Source: Bacteroidia bacterium
Lineage (GTDB): Bacteria; Bacteroidota; Bacteroidia; Chitinophagales; Chitinophagaceae
DNA: 64,000 bases
Direction of reading: 5' to 3'
NCBI GenBank assembly: GCA_030429205.1
Contig: JAUICZ010000001.1
Location: forward strand, 610,806-674,805
A program made the position numbers and the translations under genes. Of this stretch, positions 10,027 to 19,337 are shown in pieces; the first letter of the stretch is position 1; every line of letters starts with the position of its first letter. The notes beneath the pieces are model-generated. The model was not told the origin of the DNA, did not search any database, and saw nothing but the letters and a program-made list of their open reading frames with translations.

Positions 10027-11100
10027 ATGAAAAAATATTTATTGCTAATAACCTGCTTTGTTTCGCTATGGGGTAGCTCATATGCACAAGACATTCACTT
10101 CTCTCAGTTTTATGAGAACAACATTATGCGTAACCCGGCACTAACAGGAATCTTTAGTGGCGATTATAAAGTAGGGGCAAACTACCGTACGCAATGGAGT
10201 AATATTTCTGTTCCATTCCAGACTCTTTTATTCTCAGCAGAAACACGCGTATTGGTAAACAAGTCTGTTGGAGATTACTTTAGCTTTGGTGTTACCGGTA
10301 CATACGACAAGGCCGGTACAATCAACTTTAATAGCATGCAAATATACCCTGCTATTAACTACAACAAATCTTTAGAAGACAGACGCAACTCTTATTTATC
10401 TGTAGGTTTTGCAGGTGGGTACATACAGCGTACTATAGATTTTTCTCAAGCTACATTCAGTTCTCAGTATGTAAATGGTGCTTACTCTTCCGAGAATATT
10501 TCAGGCGAAGATCTTAATAATGTATCTATACAAAACTATGATATATCGGCAGGTATTAGTTTGAATAGCTCATTCGGTCCGCAAAATATTGTGAACTACT
10601 ATTTAGGCTTTGCGGCATACCACCTCAACAAGCCACAACATACTTTTCAAGAAGATAACCCACTGGTTGTACTACGCACAAAGTATAATGCCAGTGCAGG
10701 CTTCAGCTGGACATTGACAAAAGAGTTTGGTATTACCAGCCACTGGAATTATACTAAGCAGGGTAACTACACTGAAGTGATCGGTGGTGGTTTTGTTAGT
10801 TGGAAAAACCCTTCGGAAATTGCCAGCAACTTTAAATTATACGCGGGTGCATTTTTCCGTTTTGGTGATGCAATTATCCCGACAGTAAAAATGGACTACC
10901 ATGTATACTCCATTACTTTCTCTTATGATGTAAACAGTTCTGCATTACGTACAGCATCATCGGGAGCAGGTGGTTACGAGTTATCGTTATTTGTAAAAGG
11001 CAGCTATAAAAAATCCAGACAAACCCCTGGCGGTGTTCCGTGTCCAAGGTTCGATCATATGCTGCCTGGTACACTTGGTGGCAATGGCACTAACTATTAA
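10027..11100 (+). CDS. PorP/SprF family type IX secretion membrane protein
   Basis: The 357-aa protein has a signal peptide (about residues 1-20, ending SSYAQ) and then the family start DIHFSQFYENNIMRNPALTGIF, followed by alternating beta-strand segments of an outer-membrane barrel. This matches the PorP/SprF family. SprF-like proteins act with T9SS type B substrates and are usually encoded directly next to the partner adhesin. Here the gene begins 25 nt after the giant type-B-sorted protein, so the two are probably cotranscribed and function as a pair. A hairpin terminator follows at 11127. Confidence 0.9.
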   Translation: MKKYLLLITCFVSLWGSSYAQDIHFSQFYENNIMRNPALTGIFSGDYKVGANYRTQWSNISVPFQTLLFSAETRVLVNKSVGDYFSFGVTGTYDKAGTINFNSMQIYPAINYNKSLEDRRNSYLSVGFAGGYIQRTIDFSQATFSSQYVNGAYSSENISGEDLNNVSIQNYDISAGISLNSSFGPQNIVNYYLGFAAYHLNKPQHTFQEDNPLVVLRTKYNASAGFSWTLTKEFGITSHWNYTKQGNYTEVIGGGFVSWKNPSEIASNFKLYAGAFFRFGDAIIPTVKMDYHVYSITFSYDVNSSALRTASSGAGGYELSLFVKGSYKKSRQTPGGVPCPRFDHMLPGTLGGNGTNY

Positions 11101-11126
11101 TATTTGTTTATCCTGATAAATACAAA

Positions 11127-11152
11127 AAGGGCATTTCTTTCGAAATGCCCTT
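11127..11152. terminator. Bidirectional hairpin terminator
   Basis: AAGGGCATTTC pairs with GAAATGCCCTT around a TTTC loop. It lies between two convergent genes, the sprF-like gene and the response-regulator gene. On the minus strand the stem is followed by TTTTT. Confidence 0.85.
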
Positions 11153-11178
11153 AATTAATTCTGTATAGTAAAATGTAG

Positions 11179-11880
11179 TTATGCTTTTTCTTCCGGCATT
11201 ACAAACTTAAAACCAATGCCATGTATTGTTTGTAGTTCAACACCTTCCTGACCTTTGATGTATTTTCTCACCTTGGTAATGAATACATCCATACTTCTAC
11301 CTAAGAAGTAATCTTCCTTACCCCAAACGTTCAATAATATTTCGTCTCTCTTCAATACTTTGTTAGCATTGGTACAGAAGTATTTGATCAAATCTGCTTC
11401 TCTCTGTGTTAGCTGCTTGTCCTTATCCGAACCTCTTAAAACAAGATTACTGTAATCGAACTCCAGCTCACCCAATTTGATAGAATCAGGAACTTCTTCT
11501 TCATGCTTCATGGTGCGTTTTAAGAATACATCCAAACGCAACAACAGCTCTTGCATGTTAAACGGCTTGGTAATGTAATCATCAGCACCACTTCTAAATC
11601 CTGCTATCTTATCATCATCCATCGACTTAGAAGTAAGCAATAGGATAGGGATGTTAGCATTCTTTTGACGTATTTGATTAGCCAAAGACATTCCATCTTT
11701 TTTAGGAAGCATTACATCCAACAAACAGATATCAAAGTTGTGTTTCATAAATTGCTGCCATGCCGCTTCCGCATCAGAGCAATGCACTACATCGTATCCG
11801 TTTTTGTTCAGGCTATCTTTAACAACGTAACTTAAGGTAGCGTCGTCCTATACCAATAGTATTTTTGCTTTATCCGCCAT
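11179..11880 (-). pseudogene. RprY-like OmpR-family response regulator interrupted by an amber codon
   Basis: Reading from ATG 11880, the frame gives MADKAKILLV, then TAG at 11848-11850, then DDATLSYVVKDSLNKNGYDV and on without further interruption to 11179. The expected protein has 233 codons. In receiver domains this position is normally E/D in the V-E-D-D motif, so GAG to TAG is the simplest explanation. The rest is intact: Asp12/Asp13 pocket, phosphoacceptor Asp55 (CLLDVMLPKKDG), the conserved Lys in LLLTSKS, and a C-terminal winged helix (LTQREADLIKYF, SMDVFITKVRKYI, TIHGIGFKF). Restart at the internal GTG 11787 would lose beta1, alpha1 and the acidic pocket. TAG is used as a normal stop elsewhere in the window (pdxJ, DUF3108), so recoding is unlikely. 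A recent nonsense mutation or a sequencing error is possible. Confidence 0.85.
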
Positions 11881-12066
11881 ACGAATTATTGAATTTTCAT
11901 GTATAGTAACTGTATAAAATAAATCCTCTACCCACAGTTTACAATTTGCAAGATACGCAAACAGATTGTTGTATGCAGATATATTGCGAAAAATTAATTG
12001 TATATTTTTGGGTTTTCCCCTACTTATTAACAATACTTGTATGTAAGTACTGTAGCAGGATACACA

Positions 12067-12074
12067 CAAAAATA
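12067..12074 (-). promoter_or_regulatory. Candidate -7 element upstream of the response-regulator gene
   Basis: On the minus strand this reads TATTTTTG (TAnnTTTG). It lies in the 222-bp gap between ruvC and the response-regulator start and would give a leader of roughly 180 nt. Weak support, as no -33 element was identified. Confidence 0.25.
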
Positions 12075-12102
12075 ATGTTTATCGTTTGTAAATGAAATAC
12101 AA

Positions 12103-12687
12103 TTATTTAAGTCTGTCCGGGTTTGATGCAATAAATGTTTCCCAAGACATTTTCTTCTTCTTTGCAGGCACCTTCACATTACTATCTCCTTTCAGATCAT
12201 CGTATTTCGATTGATAATGATGGCAAAGAGCTACGGCCACAGCATCTGTTGCATCCATAAAACGTACATCCTCCTGAAACTTTAGCGTGTGCTGCAGCAT
12301 TTGCCACACCTGCTCTTTAGTAGCACCTCCTCTTCCGGTTATAGACTGCTTTATTTTTTTGGGTGCATATTCTACTGCGGCCAACCCATGCATCATTGAT
12401 GCAGCTATTGCCACACCCTGTGCACGCCCCAGCTTAAGCATACTTTGTACATTCTTTCCATAGAATGGGGCCTCGATAGCTACAGATGCCGGCTTGTGTG
12501 TTTTGATCAGGCTTTCCATTTTCCTGAATATTAATTCTAATCGCTCTGCATGATCTTTATGCTTTGCCAACTGTAACACACCCATTTCCACCAACGAAAT
12601 GCTATTTTTGTCCACGGCAATCAGTCCGTACCCCATCACAATCGTGCCGGGATCGATACCTAAAATAATTTGAGGGCTGTTCTTCAA
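12103..12687 (-). CDS. ruvC: Crossover junction endodeoxyribonuclease RuvC
   Basis: RuvC is the Holliday-junction resolvase that acts with RuvAB in recombination and repair. The 194-aa protein starts ILGIDPGTIVMGYGLI (first catalytic Asp), has AIEAPFYGKNVQSMLKLGRAQG (catalytic Glu), and ends the nuclease core with FMDATDAVAVALCHH (final acidic pair). A Lys-rich C-terminal tail of about 35 aa follows. No ATG precedes the conserved N-terminus in frame, so TTG at 12687 is the likely start. A -7 element lies at 12708-12715. The gene is transcribed toward the broken response-regulator gene and diverges from a flippase-like gene. Confidence 0.93.
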   Translation of the reverse strand: MKNSPQIILGIDPGTIVMGYGLIAVDKNSISLVEMGVLQLAKHKDHAERLELIFRKMESLIKTHKPASVAIEAPFYGKNVQSMLKLGRAQGVAIAASMMHGLAAVEYAPKKIKQSITGRGGATKEQVWQMLQHTLKFQEDVRFMDATDAVAVALCHHYQSKYDDLKGDSNVKVPAKKKKMSWETFIASNPDRLK

Positions 12688-12702
12688 AATGTGAATACTG
12701 CT

Positions 12703-13644
12703 TTGAACAAAAGTACCAAAATATGGCTCAATTACCTTTTAGGTGGCACTATCTCTGTGCTGCTATTATGGGGTATATATGTACAGGTACTAAAGCAGCT
12801 GGAAAAAGTAGAGATTGAAACATTACTACAAACCGGACCTGATATCTATTTATGGTTATGCTTGCTGCTAATGCCGGTCAACTTATTATTGGAGGCAAAA
12901 AAGTGGCAGATACTGGTAGGTTCTGCACAACCGCTTACATACCGCAGAGCTATGGCCAGCTATCTGGCAGGTATCGCGTTTTCTCTTGTAACACCCAACA
13001 GGCTGGGCGAGTATCCAGGCCGGATGATATATTTAAAAAGGAAGAACACAGTACGTCTTATCAGTGTTTCTATATTAGGTGCGCTGGCACAAATGCTTAC
13101 ACTGTTTATTTTCGGGACATTGGGGCTGGTGTATTTTAATGTAAAATTTTATCACCCTTTTGCAGCGTTCCTCCTTATCGCTTCAAGTATTATCACTGTA
13201 ATACTAGGTATTGCATTCTGGCGTTTCGAAACATGGATGCCTGTTATTGAGAAGATCAAATGGTTGAGGCGTTTTCAGATATATAAAAAATTGTTAAAAC
13301 GGTTTTCGCAGCGTGAACAATTAGCCATCTTGTGCATCTCTTTAATAAGGTACAGCATTTACACGGCACAATATTTGTTTTTGTTGTATTGGATGAATGT
13401 GACAATGCCGTTTATGGATGGTTACTTAATGTCTGCATTATTCTTTTGGGTAATAACGATCATACCATCAATAACACTTGTGGAGTTGGGAGAACGTGGG
13501 CAGGTAGGGTTATACCTTTTCCACCACTTCTCAGAAAACACAGTGGGCATTTTAGGAGCAACAGTAGGGCTGTGGTGCATCAACTTGGTACTACCCGCCA
13601 TTTTAGGAAGTATACTTTTGATACGCATGCGCCTGCTGAAATAG
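12703..13644 (+). CDS. Lysylphosphatidylglycerol synthase TM region/UPF0104 family membrane protein
   Basis: An integral inner-membrane protein of about 313 aa with roughly eight hydrophobic segments. Recognisable blocks are NLLLEAKKWQILV and the LAGIAFSLVTPNRLGEYPGRMIYLKR segment, which is typical of the flippase-like/LPG_synthase_TM (YbhN, AglD) family. Members are linked to lipid or polyprenyl-glycan handling; the substrate here is unknown. There is no early ATG. TTG at 12703 gives the start MNKSTKIWLNY, which fits the family, while GTG 12691 or TTG 12670 would extend it, the latter overlapping ruvC. The gene is followed closely by a DUF3108 gene with its own promoter. Confidence 0.75.
   Translation: MNKSTKIWLNYLLGGTISVLLLWGIYVQVLKQLEKVEIETLLQTGPDIYLWLCLLLMPVNLLLEAKKWQILVGSAQPLTYRRAMASYLAGIAFSLVTPNRLGEYPGRMIYLKRKNTVRLISVSILGALAQMLTLFIFGTLGLVYFNVKFYHPFAAFLLIASSIITVILGIAFWRFETWMPVIEKIKWLRRFQIYKKLLKRFSQREQLAILCISLIRYSIYTAQYLFLLYWMNVTMPFMDGYLMSALFFWVITIIPSITLVELGERGQVGLYLFHHFSENTVGILGATVGLWCINLVLPAILGSILLIRMRLLK
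12708..12715 (-). promoter_or_regulatory. Candidate -7 element for ruvC
   Basis: Minus-strand TACTTTTG (TAnnTTTG), 20 nt upstream of the TTG start of ruvC. It overlaps the first codons of the divergent membrane-protein gene. Confidence 0.45.
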
Positions 13645-13669
13645 TAACATTCAGTTAGTACTTGACGAA

Positions 13670-13677
13670 TAAATTTG
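13670..13677 (+). promoter_or_regulatory. -7 element immediately before the DUF3108 gene
   Basis: TAAATTTG fits TAnnTTTG and lies only 6 nt upstream of the ATG at 13684, which predicts a leaderless or nearly leaderless mRNA. The alternative in-frame TTG at 13675 lies inside this element, which argues against it as the start. Confidence 0.5.
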
Positions 13678-13683
13678 CGAATT

Positions 13684-14487
13684 ATGAACAGGCTATATAA
13701 ATACGGAGCGGCAGTAATATTAATGATGGTAATGAGTGTTGGAACTTTTGCACAGGATAACTTCTGCGGCATACATAACAACAGCTTCAAATCAGGAGAG
13801 GTAGCATTGTTTAAGGTATACTATAATATGGGGTGGCTATGGGCCGGTGCTGGTACAGCAACCTTCACTACCAACCTGGAGCAGTATGGTGGCAAACCGG
13901 TATATCATGTAAAGGGAGTTGGTAAAACTTACAGCTCTTACGAATGGTTTTATAAAGTACACGATGTATATGAGTCTTTTATTGACACCTCTAACATGAT
14001 GCCTGTTAAGTTTAAAAGGGATGTTAGCGAGGGAGATACTAAATTCAAAAACTACATCGACTTCAACCACGACAGTCAAAAAGCCACTACTAAAAATGGT
14101 ACGTATGATATACCTAACTGTGTACAAGATGTTTTATCTACCATATACTATGCACGCAGTATAGATTACAGTAAGTACAAACCCGGCGACAAAATACCGT
14201 TTAGCATGTTTATAGACGATGCGGTATATAACCTCTACATCAGGTATGTAGGTAAAGAAAGGGTCAAAACAAAGTATGGTGTGTTTGATGCTATCAAAAT
14301 CGCTCCTTTACTGGTAGATGGTACCATGTTTAAAGGTGGCGAGAAAATGATGGTATGGGTGAGTGATGACAAGAACCATATACCGGTACGTATAGACAGC
14401 CCTATATTGATAGGTAGTATTAAGGTGGATCTGATCGGTTATAAAAACTTAAAACACCCTTTCACTTCTTTGATCAAAAAAAGATAG
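13684..14487 (+). CDS. DUF3108 domain-containing secreted protein
   Basis: The 267-aa protein has an N-terminal signal peptide (MNRLYKYG..., cleavage near SVGTFAQ) and then the DUF3108 pattern: SGEVALFKVYYNMGWLWAGAGTA, VYHVKGVGKTYSSYEWFYKVHDVYESFID, TMMPVKFKRDV, and a C-terminal MVWVSDDKNHIPVRIDSPILIGSIKVDL. This family is predicted to be periplasmic and lipocalin-like; its function is not known. The ATG at 13684 is preferred because the upstream TTG is inside a promoter element. It converges with a thioredoxin-like gene, with a single base between the two stop codons. Confidence 0.85.
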   Translation: MNRLYKYGAAVILMMVMSVGTFAQDNFCGIHNNSFKSGEVALFKVYYNMGWLWAGAGTATFTTNLEQYGGKPVYHVKGVGKTYSSYEWFYKVHDVYESFIDTSNMMPVKFKRDVSEGDTKFKNYIDFNHDSQKATTKNGTYDIPNCVQDVLSTIYYARSIDYSKYKPGDKIPFSMFIDDAVYNLYIRYVGKERVKTKYGVFDAIKIAPLLVDGTMFKGGEKMMVWVSDDKNHIPVRIDSPILIGSIKVDLIGYKNLKHPFTSLIKKR

Positions 14488-14488
14488 T

Positions 14489-14998
14489 TTACTTCTTAGC
14501 TTCCTGTACAGCTTCGGCCAATAGTTCTGCTGTTAGCTTGTGCGGGAAACCTTTTACGAGTTTTTTATCGCCGTCATACACAGCCGCGAATGGAAAGGCT
14601 TTAAAACCATAGAACTTCAAACCGAAAAACAGGAAGTCCTTATACACTTTAATATTCTTATAGTCTTCCAGATGTAGCTTATCACAAAACTCTTTGGTCT
14701 TAACCAGGTTCATGAGTGTAAGCATATAGATTCTTGTTTTTTTGAATTCATCAATATGCTCCAAGATCTCTTTGGTTAAATCTTCGCAATGGTCGCAGTC
14801 AGGGCTAAAATAAATCACTACAATAGGTCTCCCTTCCGGTATGGTGTAAGTATTAAATATATCGTTGCTATCTAATGTCAGCGCTTCGAAAGTGGGCAAT
14901 ACACCATATTTTTGATAAGGCATAGTATCAGCATCTTGCGCTGTTGCAGTTGTAAAAAGAAAAGCGGAAATCAGTATTGTTAAAACTATATATTTCAT
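14489..14998 (-). CDS. Thioredoxin-like/redoxin-domain exported protein
   Basis: The protein is 169 aa from ATG 14998 (MKYIVLTILISAFLF, signal peptide ending TATAQ). It has a thioredoxin-fold core with IVVIYFSPDCDHCEDLTKEIL; CDHC is the redox-active CxxC. A cis-Pro region is seen in GFKAFPFAAVYDGDKKLVKGF. It is probably a periplasmic thiol oxidoreductase or TlpA-like reductase. An upstream in-frame start at 15016 only adds six residues before the signal. No partner such as a cytochrome biogenesis gene is adjacent. Confidence 0.8.
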   Translation of the reverse strand: MKYIVLTILISAFLFTTATAQDADTMPYQKYGVLPTFEALTLDSNDIFNTYTIPEGRPIVVIYFSPDCDHCEDLTKEILEHIDEFKKTRIYMLTLMNLVKTKEFCDKLHLEDYKNIKVYKDFLFFGLKFYGFKAFPFAAVYDGDKKLVKGFPHKLTAELLAEAVQEAKK

Positions 14999-15082
14999 AT
15001 CTGCTAAGTAATACACAAATGTAGCATATGCTGTAAATTTCTGTTACCTTTCAATCTATAGATAATTTTTTGAGGCTACATC

Positions 15083-18000
15083 ATGTCAATAAACGAAGAC
15101 GCTTTTTTAGAACGCTATAATAAGCTGAACGAACAACAGCAGCATGCTGTAAATACCATATACGGACCGGTTATGGTAATTGCAGGTCCGGGAACCGGTA
15201 AAACAGAGGTACTCTCTATGCGTATCGCTAATTTACTACGTAGCGATGCACAGGTACAACCAAACGAAATACTTTGTTTGACATATACTGATGAAGCCAC
15301 TAACTCTATGCGCCGCAGGCTGCTGCAAATAATAGGCTCTGATGCACACAGAGTCAACATCTGCACTTTCCATGCTTTTTGTAACAATGTTATCCAGAAC
15401 AATAGCGAGTACTTCAGCATTCGTTCGCTGCAGCCCATAACAGATCTGGAACGCAGTACACTCATCCGAGATATCATCAACAACCTACCTAAGGGGCACG
15501 AGCTACGTAAACTAAGCGGTAATATCTATTCTGATACCAGCAGGTTGAACAACCTGTTTGATATGATGAAACGTGAAAACATCAGTAGCGAAGATTTACA
15601 AAATGCAGTAGATACTTATATAGAAAGTTTACCAGAGCGAGATGAATACATTTATAAGCGAAACGGTAAAGGCTTTAAGAAAGGAGAGCTTAAGCAAGCG
15701 AACATAGATGCTGAAGTAAAGAAAGTGAGCAGTACAAAAGCTGCTGCTGCACTGTTTGATGTGTATCAGGAGAAAATGGCAGAGCATGGCTGGTACGACT
15801 TTAACGATATGATACTATGGGTGCTGAAAGCATTCAAAGAAAACGAGGCACTGCTGCAAGATTATCAGGAAAGACACCAGTTTATTTTAGTAGATGAGTT
15901 TCAAGACACCAACGGTGCGCAAAATGAATTGCTAAAACTTCTTTCTGACTTTTGGGACTCACCTAACATTTTTACTGTAGGGGATGACGACCAATCTATA
16001 TACGAATTTCAGGGAGCGCGCATAAAAAATATTACAGAGTTCTACGAACGATATAAGGATAACATAGAGTTGGTTATCCTCGATAAGAACTATCGTTCTT
16101 CTCAAAACATTCTTAATAGTGCTATGGCTACTATTGAGAATAATAAGCAAAGGCTCATTACCCAGCTTGATGATTTGAGGCTGGATAAAAATATTAAAGC
16201 AGATCATGACAGGTTTGCAGAGTCGCATAACAATATAGATCCTGTTATTAAGGAGTATCACAATGTTGTGCACGAAGAAGCAGATGTCATAAGCCAGATA
16301 GAGGCACTACAAAAAGAAGGTGTGGCACTGAATGAGGTGGCCATACTTTATGCGCAACACAAGCAGGCAGATAACATCATTGCTTTACTGGAACGTAAAA
16401 ACATTCCATACGCGGTAAAGAAACCAGTCAACATTCTGGATCTGCCATTGGTAGAACACATCATCAACCTATTACAATATTTAGTTGATGAACAGAAAGC
16501 TCCTTTTAGCGGAGAGGCTGTTTTATTCTCTCTGCTGCATACTTCTTGTTATGGTATTAACCCGATAGATATTGCTTCGCTGTCTTTGTACATGCAGCAA
16601 AACAAATCGAAAGACGATAGCCTGCGTAATTGGCGCATGTTATTATCAAACGGATTATTGCTAAGCGGTTTGAACTTAAGCAGTACAGCCGCTTTACAGC
16701 GTATGGGTAATAACCTGAACAGTTGGTTGACACAACTGAACGAACTGCCTTTACCCATGCTCATTGAAAAGTTATTGTACGAAAGTGGTATGGTGCAGTA
16801 CTTATCTAAAACAAAAAACTATACCTGGGATATACAGGTACTACATACCTTCTTCGATTTTGTAAAAGAGCTGCATGGCAGAAACCAAAGACTAAAAGCT
16901 GCGGACCTATTACAAACCATTGAACAAATGCAAGCCGAAGGCATTTCTCTGCCCATACAAAAAGTGGTACACGCAGAAAAAGGGGTACATCTATTTACGG
17001 CACATGGCGCAAAAGGTAACGAGTTTGAATATGTGTTCCTGGTAGGTTGTACTAAAAATTTCTGGGAAGCAAAAAGAGGCGGTAACTATGAATTTAAACT
17101 GCCTGATACCATTACCAATACCGAAACGGATAATGATAAAACATACAAGATTGAAGTAGCACGCAGATTGTTCTTTGTATCTGTTACTCGTGCCAAAAAA
17201 TTCTTACACGTTTCTTATGCGGCTAAAGATGGTAACGGAAAAGCATTGGAGCATACACAGTTTATAGATGAAATAAGTTCTGATGCTGATAGGCAGGAAG
17301 TTTCTTTAACAGAAGAACAAGTAACAGAACATATTCGCTGGGCCATGACACCTGAGCCGGAGATAAGAATTAAACTGGCTAACCACGAATGGATAGAACA
17401 TCAGTTGAAACAACTGATCATGAGCCCGACCACTCTATCCAAATATCTAAACTGCCCGATCAGTTTTTACTACGAGCGAATTTTAAAAGTACCATTCCAG
17501 AAAAATGATGCACTGGCATTTGGTAGCGCTGTCCACAATAGCCTGGAACGAATGTTCGGAGAAATGAAAAAGAACAACGGTACGTTCCCGAGTTTAGAAG
17601 AAGTGCTGGGTTATTTTGATATGTACCTGAGAAGAGAGATTGCCTGCTTTACTAAAGAACAATATGACCGCAGACAAGAGCAAGGGCATAACATACTTAC
17701 CGATTACTACGAAACAAACATCAACGATTTTGTTACCAACGTAGAAATAGAGTTTAGCATACCAAGATATTTACTGGACGGGGTACCAGTAACAGGTAAA
17801 ATAGACAAGATAGAATTTACAGAAGACGGTTGTACCGTTATAGATTATAAAACAGGCAACCCTGATACCAGTGTTTCTAAATACACCGTAGCACCGAATG
17901 ATGCCAACAAGCTAGGCGGTGATTATTGGCGCCAAATGGTTTTCTACAAAATTCTTATTGACAACTTTAAGGACAGAAACTGGAATGTAACCAAAGGTGT

Positions 18001-18226
18001 ATTCCACTATGTACAACGCAGCGAGAAAAATAACGAGTTCAAAAAAGTAGAAATACCTTTTTTCTCAAAAGATGAAGAAGAAGTAAAGAAACAACTAAAA
18101 GAAAGCTACGCCAAAATAATGAACCATCAGTTTGATACAGGTTGTAGTGAAGAAACTTGCTATTGGTGCAACTTCACTAAAAAATACGGACTAGTACGTC
18201 AGGAAGAACCTGAAATGGACGACTAA
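15083..18226 (+). CDS. UvrD/PcrA-like helicase fused to RecB-type Fe-S nuclease
   Basis: This 1047-aa protein has all superfamily 1A helicase motifs: Walker A GPGTGKT at residues 35-41, [10 protein letters not shown] near 271, [13 protein letters not shown] near 300, [17 protein letters not shown] near 637, and VSVTRAKK near 699. The C-terminal third is a PD-(D/E)XK nuclease of the PDDEXK_1/RecB type, with IDYKTG near 920 and a QMVFYK motif. Four cysteines suggest a 4Fe-4S cluster (YLNCPISF near 790 and C-x4-C-x2-C near 1021), as in AddB and Cas4 proteins. It is likely a single-chain DNA end-processing or repair enzyme. No addB or recC partner is nearby. Its stop overlaps the stop of the convergent metH-like gene by 4 bp. 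Confidence 0.9.
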   Translation: MSINEDAFLERYNKLNEQQQHAVNTIYGPVMVIAGPGTGKTEVLSMRIANLLRSDAQVQPNEILCLTYTDEATNSMRRRLLQIIGSDAHRVNICTFHAFCNNVIQNNSEYFSIRSLQPITDLERSTLIRDIINNLPKGHELRKLSGNIYSDTSRLNNLFDMMKRENISSEDLQNAVDTYIESLPERDEYIYKRNGKGFKKGELKQANIDAEVKKVSSTKAAAALFDVYQEKMAEHGWYDFNDMILWVLKAFKENEALLQDYQERHQFILVDEFQDTNGAQNELLKLLSDFWDSPNIFTVGDDDQSIYEFQGARIKNITEFYERYKDNIELVILDKNYRSSQNILNSAMATIENNKQRLITQLDDLRLDKNIKADHDRFAESHNNIDPVIKEYHNVVHEEADVISQIEALQKEGVALNEVAILYAQHKQADNIIALLERKNIPYAVKKPVNILDLPLVEHIINLLQYLVDEQKAPFSGEAVLFSLLHTSCYGINPIDIASLSLYMQQNKSKDDSLRNWRMLLSNGLLLSGLNLSSTAALQRMGNNLNSWLTQLNELPLPMLIEKLLYESGMVQYLSKTKNYTWDIQVLHTFFDFVKELHGRNQRLKAADLLQTIEQMQAEGISLPIQKVVHAEKGVHLFTAHGAKGNEFEYVFLVGCTKNFWEAKRGGNYEFKLPDTITNTETDNDKTYKIEVARRLFFVSVTRAKKFLHVSYAAKDGNGKALEHTQFIDEISSDADRQEVSLTEEQVTEHIRWAMTPEPEIRIKLANHEWIEHQLKQLIMSPTTLSKYLNCPISFYYERILKVPFQKNDALAFGSAVHNSLERMFGEMKKNNGTFPSLEEVLGYFDMYLRREIACFTKEQYDRRQEQGHNILTDYYETNINDFVTNVEIEFSIPRYLLDGVPVTGKIDKIEFTEDGCTVIDYKTGNPDTSVSKYTVAPNDANKLGGDYWRQMVFYKILIDNFKDRNWNVTKGVFHYVQRSEKNNEFKKVEIPFFSKDEEEVKKQLKESYAKIMNHQFDTGCSEETCYWCNFTKKYGLVRQEEPEMDD

Positions 18227-19248
18227 GCTATTGCCTGTTCTGCAGTTTGTATTTTACGAGGCATCATTCCTTTTACTGCATTAGCAATAGCATTGATGTG
18301 GTCTGGTGTTGTACCGCAACATCCGCCAACAAAATTTACCCAGCCTTGCTCAGCAAAATCTTTTATGATCGCCGCTGTCATGTCTGCAGACTCATCATAC
18401 TCACCCATAGCATTTGGTAAACCAGCATTCGGGTAACAACTTATATAGCAGTTCGCCAACTCAGATAGCTCTTCTACATAAGGTCGCATTTCTTTTCCAC
18501 CTAAAGAACAGTTCAAACCAATACTCAAAGGGTTGGCGTGTTCTACAGAAACATAAAATGCTTCCAGTGTTTGTCCGCTTAATGTTCTGCCCGATGCATC
18601 TACAATAGTTCCGGAGATCATTAATGGCAACTTTTCTATTCCCGCTTCCTGGAAGAAAGTATTCATCGCATAGATAGCAGCCTTCACATTCAGTGTATCT
18701 GTAATGGTTTCCATCAACAGCAAATCAACGCCGCCGTCAACAAGTCCTTTTATCTGTTCTGTATATGCTTCAACGGTTTCGTCGAATGTTATATTTCTGA
18801 AACCCGGATCATTTACATCTGGAGAAAGAGATAATGTTTTGTTTAACGGCCCGATTGCTCCCGCTACAAACTTTACGGTACCGGGGTTATCTGCCATGTA
18901 CTCTTCAACTGCTTGTCTGGCAACTTTTGCGGCAGCAACATTCATCTCATAAGCCAGCTCTTGCATATCATAGTCAGCAAGAGACACGGCTTGAGCATTA
19001 AAAGTATCTGTTTCTATTATGTCAGAACCTGCATCCAAATACTCTCTATGAATACCTTTAATAATATCCGGCCGTGTAATAACCAACAAATCGTTATTAC
19101 CCTTCAAGTCACAATGCCAGTCTTTAAAACGATCTCCACGATAATCTTCTTCTTCCAGTTTATGACGCTGTATCATCGTACCCATGGCACCATCTAATAC
19201 CAATATGCGCTCTGTAATCAATGAATGTAGCTGTTCCGTTCTGCTCAT
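18223..19248 (-). CDS. Homocysteine S-methyltransferase (MetH N-terminal half)
   Basis: The 341-aa protein corresponds to the homocysteine-binding TIM-barrel domain of cobalamin-dependent methionine synthase: [50 protein letters not shown]. Zinc-ligand cysteines occur in GLNCSLGG (about residue 245) and [11 protein letters not shown] (about 310). The folate, cobalamin and reactivation domains are missing. In several Bacteroidota metH is split into two genes, so a separate second half would be expected elsewhere; a stand-alone MmuM-type enzyme is the alternative. The promoter lies almost against the ATG. Confidence 0.88.
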   Translation of the reverse strand: MSRTEQLHSLITERILVLDGAMGTMIQRHKLEEEDYRGDRFKDWHCDLKGNNDLLVITRPDIIKGIHREYLDAGSDIIETDTFNAQAVSLADYDMQELAYEMNVAAAKVARQAVEEYMADNPGTVKFVAGAIGPLNKTLSLSPDVNDPGFRNITFDETVEAYTEQIKGLVDGGVDLLLMETITDTLNVKAAIYAMNTFFQEAGIEKLPLMISGTIVDASGRTLSGQTLEAFYVSVEHANPLSIGLNCSLGGKEMRPYVEELSELANCYISCYPNAGLPNAMGEYDESADMTAAIIKDFAEQGWVNFVGGCCGTTPDHINAIANAVKGMMPRKIQTAEQAIA

Positions 19249-19252
19249 GGTA

Positions 19253-19260
19253 CAAAATTA
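19253..19260 (-). promoter_or_regulatory. -7 element immediately before the metH-like gene
   Basis: Minus-strand TAATTTTG fits TAnnTTTG and ends only 4 nt before the ATG at 19248, so the transcript would be leaderless or close to it. No -33 TTG was found. Confidence 0.4.
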
Positions 19261-19291
19261 GCTTATTTAATTGTATAATCTCTAATACTAA

Positions 19292-19317
19292 AATAGCCCC
19301 TGATTATAGGGGCTATT
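19292..19317 (-). terminator. Hairpin terminator after the second giant surface gene
   Basis: AATAGCCCC and GGGGCTATT form a 9-bp stem around an 8-nt loop, about 20 nt past the stop of the leftward surface-protein gene. The U-tract on the minus strand is short (TTTTAG). Confidence 0.7.
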
Positions 19318-19337
19318 CAGTTTATGATGGTTTACTT

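Noticed and set aside
11848-11850. TAG recoding as an explanation of the broken response-regulator gene
   Set aside because: pdxJ, the DUF3108 gene and others in the window end at TAG, so TAG works as a stop.
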